From assembly GCA_943737045.1 (NCBI GenBank), contig CALSFV010000484.1:1-64000 (forward strand): DNA of 64,000 nucleotides, written 5' to 3'. The DNA is from Parapristionchus giblindavisi. Taxonomy: Eukaryota; Nematoda; Chromadorea; Rhabditida; Diplogasteridae. The stretch's first letter is position 1; every line of letters starts with the position of its first letter. The position numbers were made by a program, and so were the translations under genes. Below, in pieces: positions 52,649 to 63,515 of this stretch. The notes beneath the pieces are model-generated. The model had not been told where the DNA came from and made no database searches. It was given only the letters and a program-made list of their open reading frames with translations.

Positions 52649-53721
52649 GATGAGATATACCAGAAAGAGGATGAGATATACCAGAAAGGGGATGAGATAT
52701 ACCAGAAAGAGGATGAGATATACCAGATAGAGGATGAGATATACCAGAAAGGGGATGAGATATACCAGAAAGAGGATGAGATATACCAAAAAGAGGATGA
52801 GATATAGCAGAAAGAGGATGAGATATACCAGAAAGAGGATGAGATATACCAGAAAGAGGATGAGATATACCAGAAAGAGGATGAGATATACCAGAAAGAG
52901 GATGAGATATACCAGAAAGAGGATGAGATATACCATAAAGAGGATGTGATATACCAGAAAGAGGATGAGATATACCAGAAAGAGGATGAGATATACCAGA
53001 AAGAGGATGAGATATACCAGAAAGAGGATGAGATATACCAGAAAGGGGATGAGATATAGCAGAAAGGGGATGAGATATACCAGGAAGAGGATGAGATATA
53101 CCTGAAAGAGGATGAGATATACCAGAAAGAGGATGAGATATACCAGAAAGAGGATGAGATATACCAGAAAGGGGATGAGATATACCAGAAAGGGGATGAG
53201 ATATACCAGAAAGGGATGAGATATACCAGAAAGAGGATGAGATATACCAGAAAGAGGATGAGATATACCAGAAAGACGATGAGATATACCAGAAAGGGGA
53301 TGAGATATACCAGAAAGGGGATGAGATATACCAGAAAGAGGATGAGATATACCAGAAAGAGGATGAGATATACCAGAAAGAGGATGAGATATACCAGAAA
53401 GAGGATGAGATGTACCAGAAAGAGGATGAGATATACCAGAAAGGGGATGAGATATACCAGAAAGGGGATGAGATATACCAGAAAGAGGATGAGATATACC
53501 AGAAAGAGGATGAGATATACCAGAAAGAGGATGAGATGTACCAGAAAGAGGATGAGATATAACAGAAAGGGGATGAGATATACCAGAAAGGGGATGAGAT
53601 ATACCAGAAAGAGGATGAGATATACCAGAAAGAGGATGAGATATACCAGAAAGAGGATGAGATATACCAGAAAGAGGATGAGATATACCAGAAAGGGGAT
53701 GAGATATACCAGAAAGGGGAT
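52649..53721 (+). repeat. 21-bp array between spacers 13 and 14
   Basis: 51 units, one base short (near 53216). The K unit is followed by a TAG unit (52805), the flank type I call X. CATAAAG/GATGTGAT near 52933, another TAG unit near 53057, a CCTGAAAG unit near 53101, one D unit, then G G. Confidence 0.94.
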
Positions 53722-53974
53722 TGCGGTGTTACATTTCGAAACGGGTGACGTGTCCGTCAACTTCAATTTTGAAGTGTGGTGGGTCTCGAGTGGAAAACCC
53801 TGATAAACAATTGGAATACGGTAAGAAGTTACCGTAACCATCGATCAATATGTGTTGACTACCGTAACATTTTACAGTAATTTCATGACCCATCAGGGTT
53901 TTCCACTCGAGACACAAAACACTCCGAAATTGAAGTTGACGGACACGTCACCCGTTTCGAAATGTAACACCGCA
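53722..53974 (+). repeat. Palindromic spacer, copy 14
   Basis: 253 bp with GAT flanks. Centre variant CCGTAACATTTT, shared only with copy 15. Confidence 0.95.
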
Positions 53975-55573
53975 GATGAGATATACCAGAAAGAGGATGA
54001 GATATACCAGAAAGGGGATGAGATATACCAGAAAGAGGATGAGATATACCAGATAGAGGATGAGATATACCAGAAAGGGCATGAGATATACCAGAAAGAG
54101 GATGAGATATACCAAAAAGAGGATGAGATATACCAGAAAGAGGATGAGATATACCAGAAAGAGGATGAGATATACCAGAAAGAGGATGAGATATACCAGA
54201 AAGAGGATGAGATATACCAGAAAGAGGATGAGATATACCAGAAAGAGGATGAGATATACCAGAAAGGGGATGAGATATACCAGAAAGGGGATGAGATATA
54301 CCAGAAAGAGGATGAGATATACCAGAAAGAGGATGAGATATACCAGAAAGAGGATGAGATGTACCAGAAAGAGGATGAGATATAACAGAAAGGGGATGAG
54401 ATATACCAGAAAGGGGATGAGATATACCAGAAAGAGGATGAGATATACCAGATAGAGGATGAGATATACCAGAAAGGGGATGAGATATACCAGAAAGAGG
54501 ATGAGATATACCAAAAAGAGGATGAGATATAGCAGAAAGAGGATGAGATATACCAGAAAGAGGATGAGATATACCAGAAAGAGGATGAGATATACCAGAA
54601 AGAGGATGAGATATACCAGAAAGAGGATGAGATATACCAGAAAGAGGATGAGATATACCAGAAAGGGGATGAGATATACCAGAAAGGGGATGAGATATAC
54701 CAGAAAGAGGATGAGATATACCAGAAAGAGGATGAGATATACCAGAAAGAGGATGAGATGTACCAGAAAGAGGATGAGATATACCATAAAGAGGATGTGA
54801 TATACCAGAAAGAGGATGAGATATACCAGAAAGAGGATGAGATATACCAGAAAGAGGATGAGATATACCAGAAAGAGGATGAGATATACCAGAAAGGGGA
54901 TGAGATATAGCAGAAAGGGGATGAGATATACCAGGAAGAGGATGAGATATACCTGAAAGAGGATGAGATATACCAGAAAGAGGATGAGATATACCAGAAA
55001 GAGGATGAGATATACCAGAAAGGGGATGAGATATACCAGAAAGGGGATGAGATATACCAGAAAGGGGATGAGATATACCAGAAAGAGGATGAGATATACC
55101 AGAAAGAGGATGAGATATACCAGAAAGACGATGAGATATACCAGAAAGGGGATGAGATATACCAGAAAGGGGATGAGATATACCAGAAAGAGGATGAGAT
55201 ATACCAGAAAGAGGATGAGATATACCAGAAAGAGGATGAGATATACCAGAAAGAGGATGAGATGTACCAGAAAGAGGATGAGATATACCAGAAAGGGGAT
55301 GAGATATACCAGAAAGGGGATGAGATATACCAGAAAGAGGATGAGATATACCAGAAAGAGGATGAGATATACCAGAAAGAGGATGAGATGTACCAGAAAG
55401 AGGATGAGATATAACAGAAAGGGGATGAGATATACCAGAAAGGGGATGAGATATACCAGAAAGAGGATGAGATATACCAGAAAGAGGATGAGATATACCA
55501 GAAAGAGGATGAGATATACCAGAAAGAGGATGAGATATACCAGAAAGGGGATGAGATATACCAGAAAGGGGAT
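53975..55573 (+). repeat. 21-bp array between spacers 14 and 15
   Basis: 1,599 bp, 76 units plus GAT, no net indel. The right flank has a GGGCATGAG unit (54078), the type I call Y. It contains a spacer-less X-type barcode at 54.44-54.53 kb. Confidence 0.94.
54390..54535 (+). repeat. Spacer-less flank barcode, site 2
   Basis: The order is TAA unit, G G E I G E K, TAG unit, with I at 54450 and K near 54510. The I G E K TAG string is the X-type right flank otherwise found beside spacers 13, 16 and 18. No spacer is present and the unit phase is unbroken. Confidence 0.7.
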
Positions 55574-55826
55574 TGCGGTGTTACATTTCGAAACGGGTGA
55601 CGTGTCCGTCAACTTCAATTTTGAAGTGTGGTGGGTCTCGAGTGGAAAACCCTGATAAACAATTGGAATACGGTAAGAAGTTACCGTAACCATCGATCAA
55701 TATGTGTTGACTACCGTAACATTTTACAGTAATTTCATGACCCATCAGGGTTTTCCACTCGAGACACAAAACACTCCGAAATTGAAGTTGACGGACACGT
55801 CACCCGTTTCGAAATGTAACACCGCA
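55574..55826 (+). repeat. Palindromic spacer, copy 15
   Basis: 253 bp with GAT flanks and the CCGTAACATTTT centre shared only with copy 14, so these two are sister copies. Confidence 0.95.
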
Positions 55827-56963
55827 GATGAGATATACCAGAAAGAGGATGAGATATACCAGAAAGGGGATGAGATATACCAGAAAGAGGATGAGATATA
55901 CCAGATAGAGGATGAGATATACCAGAAAGGGCATGAGATATACCAGAAAGAGGATGAGATATACCAAAAAGAGGATGAGATATACCAGAAAGAGGATGAG
56001 ATATACCAGAAAGAGGATGAGATATACCAGAAAGAGGATGAGATATACCAGAAAGAGGATGAGATATACCAGAAAGGGGATGAGATATACCAGAAAGAGG
56101 ATGAGATATACCAGATAGAGGATGAGATATACCAGAAAGGGGATGAGATATACCAGAAAGAGGATGAGATATACCAAAAAGAGGATGAGATATAGCAGAA
56201 AGAGGATGAGATATACCAGAAAGAGGATGAGATATACCAGAAAGAGGATGAGATATACCAGAAAGAGGATGAGATATACCAGAAAGAGGATGAGATATAC
56301 CAGAAAGAGGATGAGATATACCATAAAGAGGATGTGATATACCAGAAAGAGGATGAGATATACCAGAAAGAGGATGAGATATACCAGAAAGAGGATGAGA
56401 TATACCAGAAAGAGGATGAGATATACCAGAAAGGGGATGAGATATAGCAGAAAGGGGATGAGATATACCAGGAAGAGGATGAGATATACCTGAAAGAGGA
56501 TGAGATATACCAGAAAGAGGATGAGATATACCAGAAAGAGGATGAGATATACCAGAAAGGGGATGAGATATACCAGAAAGGGGATGAGATATACCAGAAA
56601 GGGGATGAGATATACCAGAAAGAGGATGAGATATACCAGAAAGAGGATGAGATATACCAGAAAGACGATGAGATATACCAGAAAGGGGATGAGATATACC
56701 AGAAAGGGGATGAGATATACCAGAAAGAGGATGAGATATACCAGAAAGAGGATGAGATATACCAGAAAGAGGATGAGATATACCAGAAAGAGGATGAGAT
56801 GTACCAGAAAGAGGATGAGATATACCAGAAAGGGGATGAGATATACCAGAAAGAGGATGAGATATACCAGAAAGAGGATGAGATGTACCAGAAAGAGGAT
56901 GAGATATAACAGAAAGGGGATGAGATATACCAGAAAGGGGATGAGATATACCAGAAAGGGGAT
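55827..56963 (+). repeat. 21-bp array between spacers 15 and 16
   Basis: 1,137 bp, 54 units plus GAT. Y-type flank (GGGCATGAG at 55930) followed after only ten or so units by a spacer-less X-type barcode near 56.11 kb. It resembles the preceding block with 22 fewer units. Confidence 0.94.
56060..56197 (+). repeat. Spacer-less flank barcode, site 3
   Basis: A complete E G E I G E K TAG string (I at 56114, K near 56177, TAG near 56193) follows a run of E units with no spacer in front of it. The join differs from site 2, which lacks the first E G. Confidence 0.7.
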
Positions 56964-57216
56964 TGCGGTGTTACATTTCGAAACGGGTGACGTGTCCGTC
57001 AACTTCAATTTTGAAGTGTGGTGGGTCTCGAGTGGAAAACCCTGATAAACAATTGGAATACGGTAAGAAGTTACCGTAACCATCGATCAATATGTGTTGA
57101 CTACCGTAACTTTTTACAGTAATTTCATGACCCATCAGGGTTTTCCACTCGAGACACAAAACACTCCGAAATTGAAGTTGACGGACACGTCACCCGTTTC
57201 GAAATGTAACACCGCA
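56964..57216 (+). repeat. Palindromic spacer, copy 16
   Basis: 253 bp with GAT flanks; X-type right flank. Confidence 0.95.
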
Positions 57217-58353
57217 GATGAGATATACCAGAAAGAGGATGAGATATACCAGAAAGGGGATGAGATATACCAGAAAGAGGATGAGATATACCAGATAGAG
57301 GATGAGATATACCAGAAAGGGGATGAGATATACCAGAAAGAGGATGAGATATACCAAAAAGAGGATGAGATATAGCAGAAAGAGGATGAGATATACCAGA
57401 AAGAGGATGAGATATACCAGAAAGAGGATGAGATATACCAGAAAGAGGATGAGATATACCAGAAAGAGGATGAGATATACCAGAAAGAGGATGAGATATA
57501 CCATAAAGAGGATGTGATATACCAGAAAGAGGATGAGATATACCAGAAAGAGGATGAGATATACCAGAAAGAGGATGAGATATACCAGAAAGAGGATGAG
57601 ATATACCAGAAAGGGGATGAGATATAGCAGAAAGGGGATGAGATATACCAGGAAGAGGATGAGATATACCTGAAAGAGGATGAGATATACCAGAAAGAGG
57701 ATGAGATATACCAGAAAGAGGATGAGATATACCAGAAAGGGGATGAGATATACCAGAAAGGGGATGAGATATACCAGAAAGGGGATGAGATATACCAGAA
57801 AGAGGATGAGATATACCAGAAAGAGGATGAGATATACCAGAAAGACGATGAGATATACCAGAAAGGGGATGAGATATACCAGAAAGGGGATGAGATATAC
57901 CAGAAAGAGGATGAGATATACCAGAAAGAGGATGAGATATACCAGAAAGAGGATGAGATATACCAGAAAGAGGATGAGATGTACCAGAAAGAGGATGAGA
58001 TATACCAGAAAGGGGATGAGATATACCAGAAAGGGGATGAGATATACCAGAAAGAGGATGAGATATACCAGAAAGAGGATGAGATATACCAGAAAGAGGA
58101 TGAGATGTACCAGAAAGAGGATGAGATATAACAGAAAGGGGATGAGATATACCAGAAAGGGGATGAGATATACCAGAAAGAGGATGAGATATACCAGAAA
58201 GAGGATGAGATATACCAGAAAGAGGATGAGATATACCAGAAAGAGGATGAGATATACCAGAAAGAGGATGAGATATACCAGAAAGAGGATGAGATATACC
58301 AGAAAGAGGATGAGATATACCAGAAAGGGGATGAGATATACCAGAAAGGGGAT
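57217..58353 (+). repeat. 21-bp array between spacers 16 and 17
   Basis: 1,137 bp, 54 units plus GAT, the same length as the preceding block but a different variant order: X-type flank with TAG after K (57373), CATAAAG/GATGTGAT near 57503, second TAG near 57623, no spacer-less barcode. Confidence 0.94.
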
Positions 58354-58606
58354 TGCGGTGTTACATTTCGAAACGGGTGACGTGTCCGTCAACTTCAATT
58401 TTGAAGTGTGGTGGGTCTCGAGTGGAAAACCCTGATAAACAATTGGAATACGGTAAGAAGTTACCGTAACCATCGATCAATATGTGTTGACTACCGTAAC
58501 TTTTTACAGTAATTTCATGACCCATCAGGGTTTTCCACTCGAGACACAAAACACTCCGAAATTGAAGTTGACGGACACGTCACCCGTTTCGAAATGTAAC
58601 ACCGCA
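58354..58606 (+). repeat. Palindromic spacer, copy 17
   Basis: 253 bp with GAT flanks; Y-type right flank (GGGCATGAG at 58709). Confidence 0.95.
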
Positions 58607-59386
58607 GATGAGATATACCAGAAAGAGGATGAGATATACCAGAAAGGGGATGAGATATACCAGAAAGAGGATGAGATATACCAGATAGAGGATGAGATAT
58701 ACCAGAAAGGGCATGAGATATACCAGAAAGAGGATGAGATATACCAAAAAGAGGATGAGATATACCAGAAAGAGGATGAGATATACCAGAAAGAGGATGA
58801 GATATACCAGAAAGAGGATGAGATATACCAGAAAGAGGATGAGATATACCAGAAAGAGGATGAGATATACCAGAAAGAGGATGAGATATACCAGAAAGAG
58901 GATGAGATATACCAGAAAGAGGATGAGATATAACAGAAAGAGGATGAGATATACCAGAAAGAGGATGAGATATACCAGAAAGAGGATGAGATATACCAGA
59001 AAGAGGATGAGATATACCAGAAAGAGGATGAGATATACCAGAAAGAGGATGAGATATACCATAAAGAGGATGTGATATACCAGAAAGAGGATGAGATATA
59101 CCAGAAAGAGGATGAGATATACCAGAAAGAGGATGAGATATACCAGAAAGAGGATGAGATATACCAGAAAGACGATGAGATATACCAGAAAGGGGATGAG
59201 ATATACCAGAAAGGGGATGAGATATACCAGAAAGAGGATGAGATATACCAGAAAGGGGATGAGATATACCAGAAAGAGGATGAGATATACCAGAAAGAGG
59301 ATGAGATGTACCAGAAAGAGGATGAGATATAACAGAAAGGGGATGAGATATACCAGAAAGGGGATGAGATATACCAGAAAGGGGAT
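58607..59386 (+). repeat. 21-bp array between spacers 17 and 18
   Basis: 780 bp, 37 units plus GAT. Y-type flank, a TAA unit near 58933, CATAAAG/GATGTGAT near 59060, one D unit, one GATG-TACC/TAA pair, closing G G G. Confidence 0.94.
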
Positions 59387-59639
59387 TGCGGTGTTACATT
59401 TCGAAACGGGTGACGTGTCCGTCAACTTCAATTTTGAAGTGTGGTGGGTCTCGAGTGGAAAACCCTGATAAACAATTGGAATACGGTAAGAAGTTACCGT
59501 AACCATCGATCAATATGTGTTGACTACCGTAACTTTTTACAGTAATTTCATGACCCATCAGGGTTTTCCACTCGAGACACAAAACACTCCGAAATTGAAG
59601 TTGACGGACACGTCACCCGTTTCGAAATGTAACACCGCA
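59387..59639 (+). repeat. Palindromic spacer, copy 18
   Basis: 253 bp with GAT flanks; X-type right flank. Confidence 0.95.
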
Positions 59640-60608
59640 GATGAGATATACCAGAAAGAGGATGAGATATACCAGAAAGGGGATGAGATATACCAGAAAG
59701 AGGATGAGATATACCAGATAGAGGATGAGATATACCAGAAAGGGGATGAGATATACCAGAAAGAGGATGAGATATACCAAAAAGAGGATGAGATATAGCA
59801 GAAAGAGGATGAGATATACCAGAAAGAGGATGAGATATACCAGAAAGAGGATGAGATATACCAGAAAGAGGATGAGATATACCAGAAAGAGGATGAGATA
59901 TACCAGAAAGAGGATGAGATATACCAGAAAGGGGATGAGATATACCAGAAAGGGGATGAGATATACCAGAAAGAGGATGAGATATACCAGAAAGAGGATG
60001 AGATATACCAGAAAGAGGATGAGATGTACCAGAAAGAGGATGAGATATAACAGAAAGGGGATGAGATATACCAGAAAGGGGATGAGATATACCAGAAAGA
60101 GGATGAGATATACCAGATAGAGGATGAGATATACCAGAAAGGGGATGAGATATACCAGAAAGAGGATGAGATATACCAAAAAGAGGATGAGATATAGCAG
60201 AAAGAGGATGAGATATACCAGAAAGAGGATGAGATATACCAGAAAGAGGATGAGATATACCAGAAAGAGGATGAGATATACCAGAAAGAGGATGAGATAT
60301 ACCAGAAAGAGGATGAGATATACCAGAAAGGGGATGAGATATACCAGAAAGGGGATGAGATATACCAGAAAGAGGATGAGATATACCAGAAAGAGGATGA
60401 GATATACCAGAAAGAGGATGAGATGTACCAGAAAGAGGATGAGATATAACAGAAAGGGGATGAGATATACCAGAAAGGGGATGAGATATACCAGAAAGAG
60501 GATGAGATATACCAGAAAGAGGATGAGATATACCAGAAAGAGGATGAGATATACCAGAAAGAGGATGAGATATACCAGAAAGGGGATGAGATATACCAGA
60601 AAGGGGAT
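59640..60608 (+). repeat. 21-bp array between spacers 18 and 19
   Basis: 969 bp, 46 units plus GAT. X-type flank (TAG near 59796), then a second X-type barcode without a spacer near 60.12 kb. The stretch I G E K TAG E E E E E E G G E E E, GATG-TACC, TAA occurs twice, at about 59.71-60.05 and 60.11-60.45 kb. Confidence 0.94.
60045..60200 (+). repeat. Spacer-less flank barcode, site 4
   Basis: TAA unit, then G G E I G E K TAG (I at 60117, K near 60178, TAG near 60194). The join is the same as at site 2 (54.39-54.53 kb), so the two probably descend from one event. Confidence 0.7.
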
Positions 60609-60861
60609 TGCGGTGTTACATTTCGAAACGGGTGACGTGTCCGTCAACTTCAATTTTGAAGTGTGGTGGGTCTCGAGTGGAAAACCCTGATAAACAATTG
60701 GAATACGGTAAGAAGTTACCGTAACCATCGATCAATATGTGTTGACTACCGTAACTTTTTACAGTAATTTCATGACCCATCAGGGTTTTCCACTCGAGAC
60801 ACAAAACACTCCGAAATTGAAGTTGACGGACACGTCACCCGTTTCGAAATGTAACACCGCA
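60609..60861 (+). repeat. Palindromic spacer, copy 19
   Basis: 253 bp with GAT flanks; Y-type right flank (GGGCATGAG at 60966). Confidence 0.95.
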
Positions 60862-62145
60862 GATGAGATATACCAGAAAGAGGATGAGATATACCAGAAA
60901 GGGGATGAGATATACCAGAAAGAGGATGAGATATACCAGATAGAGGATGAGATATACCAGAAAGGGCATGAGATATACCAGAAAGAGGATGAGATATACC
61001 AAAAAGAGGATGAGATATACCAGAAAGAGGATGAGATATACCAGAAAGAGGATGAGATATACCAGAAAGAGGATGAGATATACCAGAAAGAGGATGAGAT
61101 ATACCAGAAAGAGGATGAGATATACCAGAAAGAGGATGAGATATACCAGAAAGAGGATGAGATATACCAGAAAGAGGATGAGATATAACAGAAAGAGGAT
61201 GAGATATACCAGAAAGAGGATGAGATATACCAGAAAGAGGATGAGATATACCAGAAAGAGGATGAGATATACCAGAAAGAGGATGAGATATACCAGAAAG
61301 AGGATGAGATATACCATAAAGAGGATGTGATATACCAGAAAGAGGATGAGATATACCAGAAAGAGGATGAGATATACCAGAAAGAGGATGAGATATACCA
61401 GAAAGAGGATGAGATATACCAGAAAGGGGATGAGATATAGCAGAAAGGGGATGAGATATACCAGGAAGAGGATGAGATATACCAGAAAGAGGATGAGATA
61501 TACCAGAAAGGGGATGAGATATACCAGAAAGAGGATGAGATATAACAGAAAGAGGATGAGATATACCAGAAAGAGGATGAGATATACCAGAAAGAGGATG
61601 AGATATACCAGAAAGAGGATGAGATATACCAGAAAGAGGATGAGATATACCAGAAAGAGGATGAGATATACCAGAAAGAGGATGAGATATACCATAAAGA
61701 GGATGTGATATACCAGAAAGAGGATGAGATATACCAGAAAGAGGATGAAATATACCAGAAAGAGGATGAGATATACCAGAAAGAGGATGAGATATACCAG
61801 AAAGGTTATGAGATATACCAGAAAGAGGATGAGATATACCAGAAAGAGGATGAGATATACCAGATAGGGGATGAGATATACCAGAAAGGGGATGAGATAT
61901 ACCAGAAAGAGGAAGAGATATACCAGAAAGGGGATGAGATATACCAGAAAGGGGATGAGATATACCAGAAAGAGGAAGAGATATACCAGAAAGGGGATGA
62001 GATATACCAGAAAGAGGATGAGATATACCAGAAAGAGGATGAGATATACCAGAAAGAGGATGAGATATACCAGAAAGAGGATGAGATATACCAGAAAGAG
62101 GATGAGATATACCAGAAAGGGGATGAGATATACCAGAAAGGGGAT
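60862..62145 (+). repeat. 21-bp array between spacers 19 and 20
   Basis: 1,284 bp, 61 units plus GAT. The first part matches the block after spacer 17 (TAA near 61187, CATAAAG/GATGTGAT near 61316). A second CATAAAG/GATGTGAT pair at 61694 shows an internal duplication of about 378 bp (18 units). Two GAAGAG units lie near 61915 and 61975. Confidence 0.94.
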
Positions 62146-62398
62146 TGCGGTGTTACATTTCGAAACGGGTGACGTGTCCGTCAACTTCAATTTTGAAGTG
62201 TGGTGGGTCTCGAGTGGAAAACCCTGATAAACAATTGGAATACGGTAAGAAGTTACCGTAACCATCGATCAATATGTGTTGACTACCGTAACTTTTTACA
62301 GTAATTTCATGACCCATCAGGGTTTTCCACTCGAGACACAAAACACTCCGAAATTGAAGTTGACGGACACGTCACCCGTTTCGAAATGTAACACCGCA
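62146..62398 (+). repeat. Palindromic spacer, copy 20
   Basis: 253 bp with GAT flanks. Confidence 0.95.
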
Positions 62399-63262
62399 GA
62401 TGAGATATACCAGAAAGAGGATGAGATATACCAGAAAGGGGATGAGATATACCAGAAAGAGGATGAGATATACCAGATAGAGGATGAGATATACCAGAAA
62501 GGGGATGAGATATACCAGAAAGAGGATGAGATATACCAAAAAGAGGATGAGATATACCAGAAAGAGGATGAGATATACCAGAAAGAGGATGAGATATACC
62601 AGAAAGAGGATGAGATATACCAGAAAGAGGATGAGATATACCAGAAAGAGGATGAGATATACCAGAAAGAGGATGAGATATACCATAAAGAGGATGTGAT
62701 ATACCAGAAAGAGGATGAGATATACCAGAAAGAGGATGAGATATACCAGAAAGAGGATGAGATATACCAGAAAGAGGATGAGATATACCAGAAATGGGAT
62801 GAGATATAGCAGAAAGGGGATGAGATATACCAGGAAGAGGATGAGATATACCAGAAAGAGGATGAGATATACCAGAAAGAGGATGAGATATACCAGAAAG
62901 AGGATGAGATATACCAGAAAGGGGATGAGATATACCAGATAGGGGATGAGATATATCAGAAAGGGGATGAGATATACCAGAAAGGGGATGAGATATACCA
63001 GAAAGAGGAAGAGATATACCAGAAAGGGGATGAGATATACCAGAAAGAGGATGAGATATACCAGAAAGAGGATGAGATATTCCAGAAAGAGGATGAGATA
63101 TACCAGAAAGAGGATGAGATATACCAGAAAGAGGATGAGATATACCAGAAAGGGGATGAGATATACCAGAAAGGGGATGAGATATACCAGAAAGAGGATT
63201 AGATATACCAGAAAGAGGATGAGATATACCAGAAAGGGGATGAGATATACCAGAAAGGGGAT
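62399..63262 (+). repeat. 21-bp array between spacers 20 and 21
   Basis: 864 bp, 41 units plus GAT. The order follows the 1,432-bp repeat of 1.2-5.5 kb for about 0.6 kb (CATAAAG/GATGTGAT, TAG, ATAGGGG, GAAGAG), with a private AAATGGGATG unit near 62795 shared only with the next block. It has one GATTAG unit near 63200. Confidence 0.94.
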
Positions 63263-63515
63263 TGCGGTGTTACATTTCGAAACGGGTGACGTGTCCGTCA
63301 ACTTCAATTTTGAAGTGTGGTGGGTCTCGAGTGGAAAACCCTGATAAACAATTGGAATACGGTAAGAAGTTACCGTAACCATCGATCAATATGTGTTGAC
63401 TACCGTAACTTTTTACAGTAATTTCATGACCCATCAGGGTTTTCCACTCGAGACACAAAACACTCCGAAATTGAAGTTGACGGACACGTCACCCGTTTCG
63501 AAATGTAACACCGCA
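63263..63515 (+). repeat. Palindromic spacer, copy 21
   Basis: 253 bp with GAT flanks; the last copy in the window. Confidence 0.95.
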
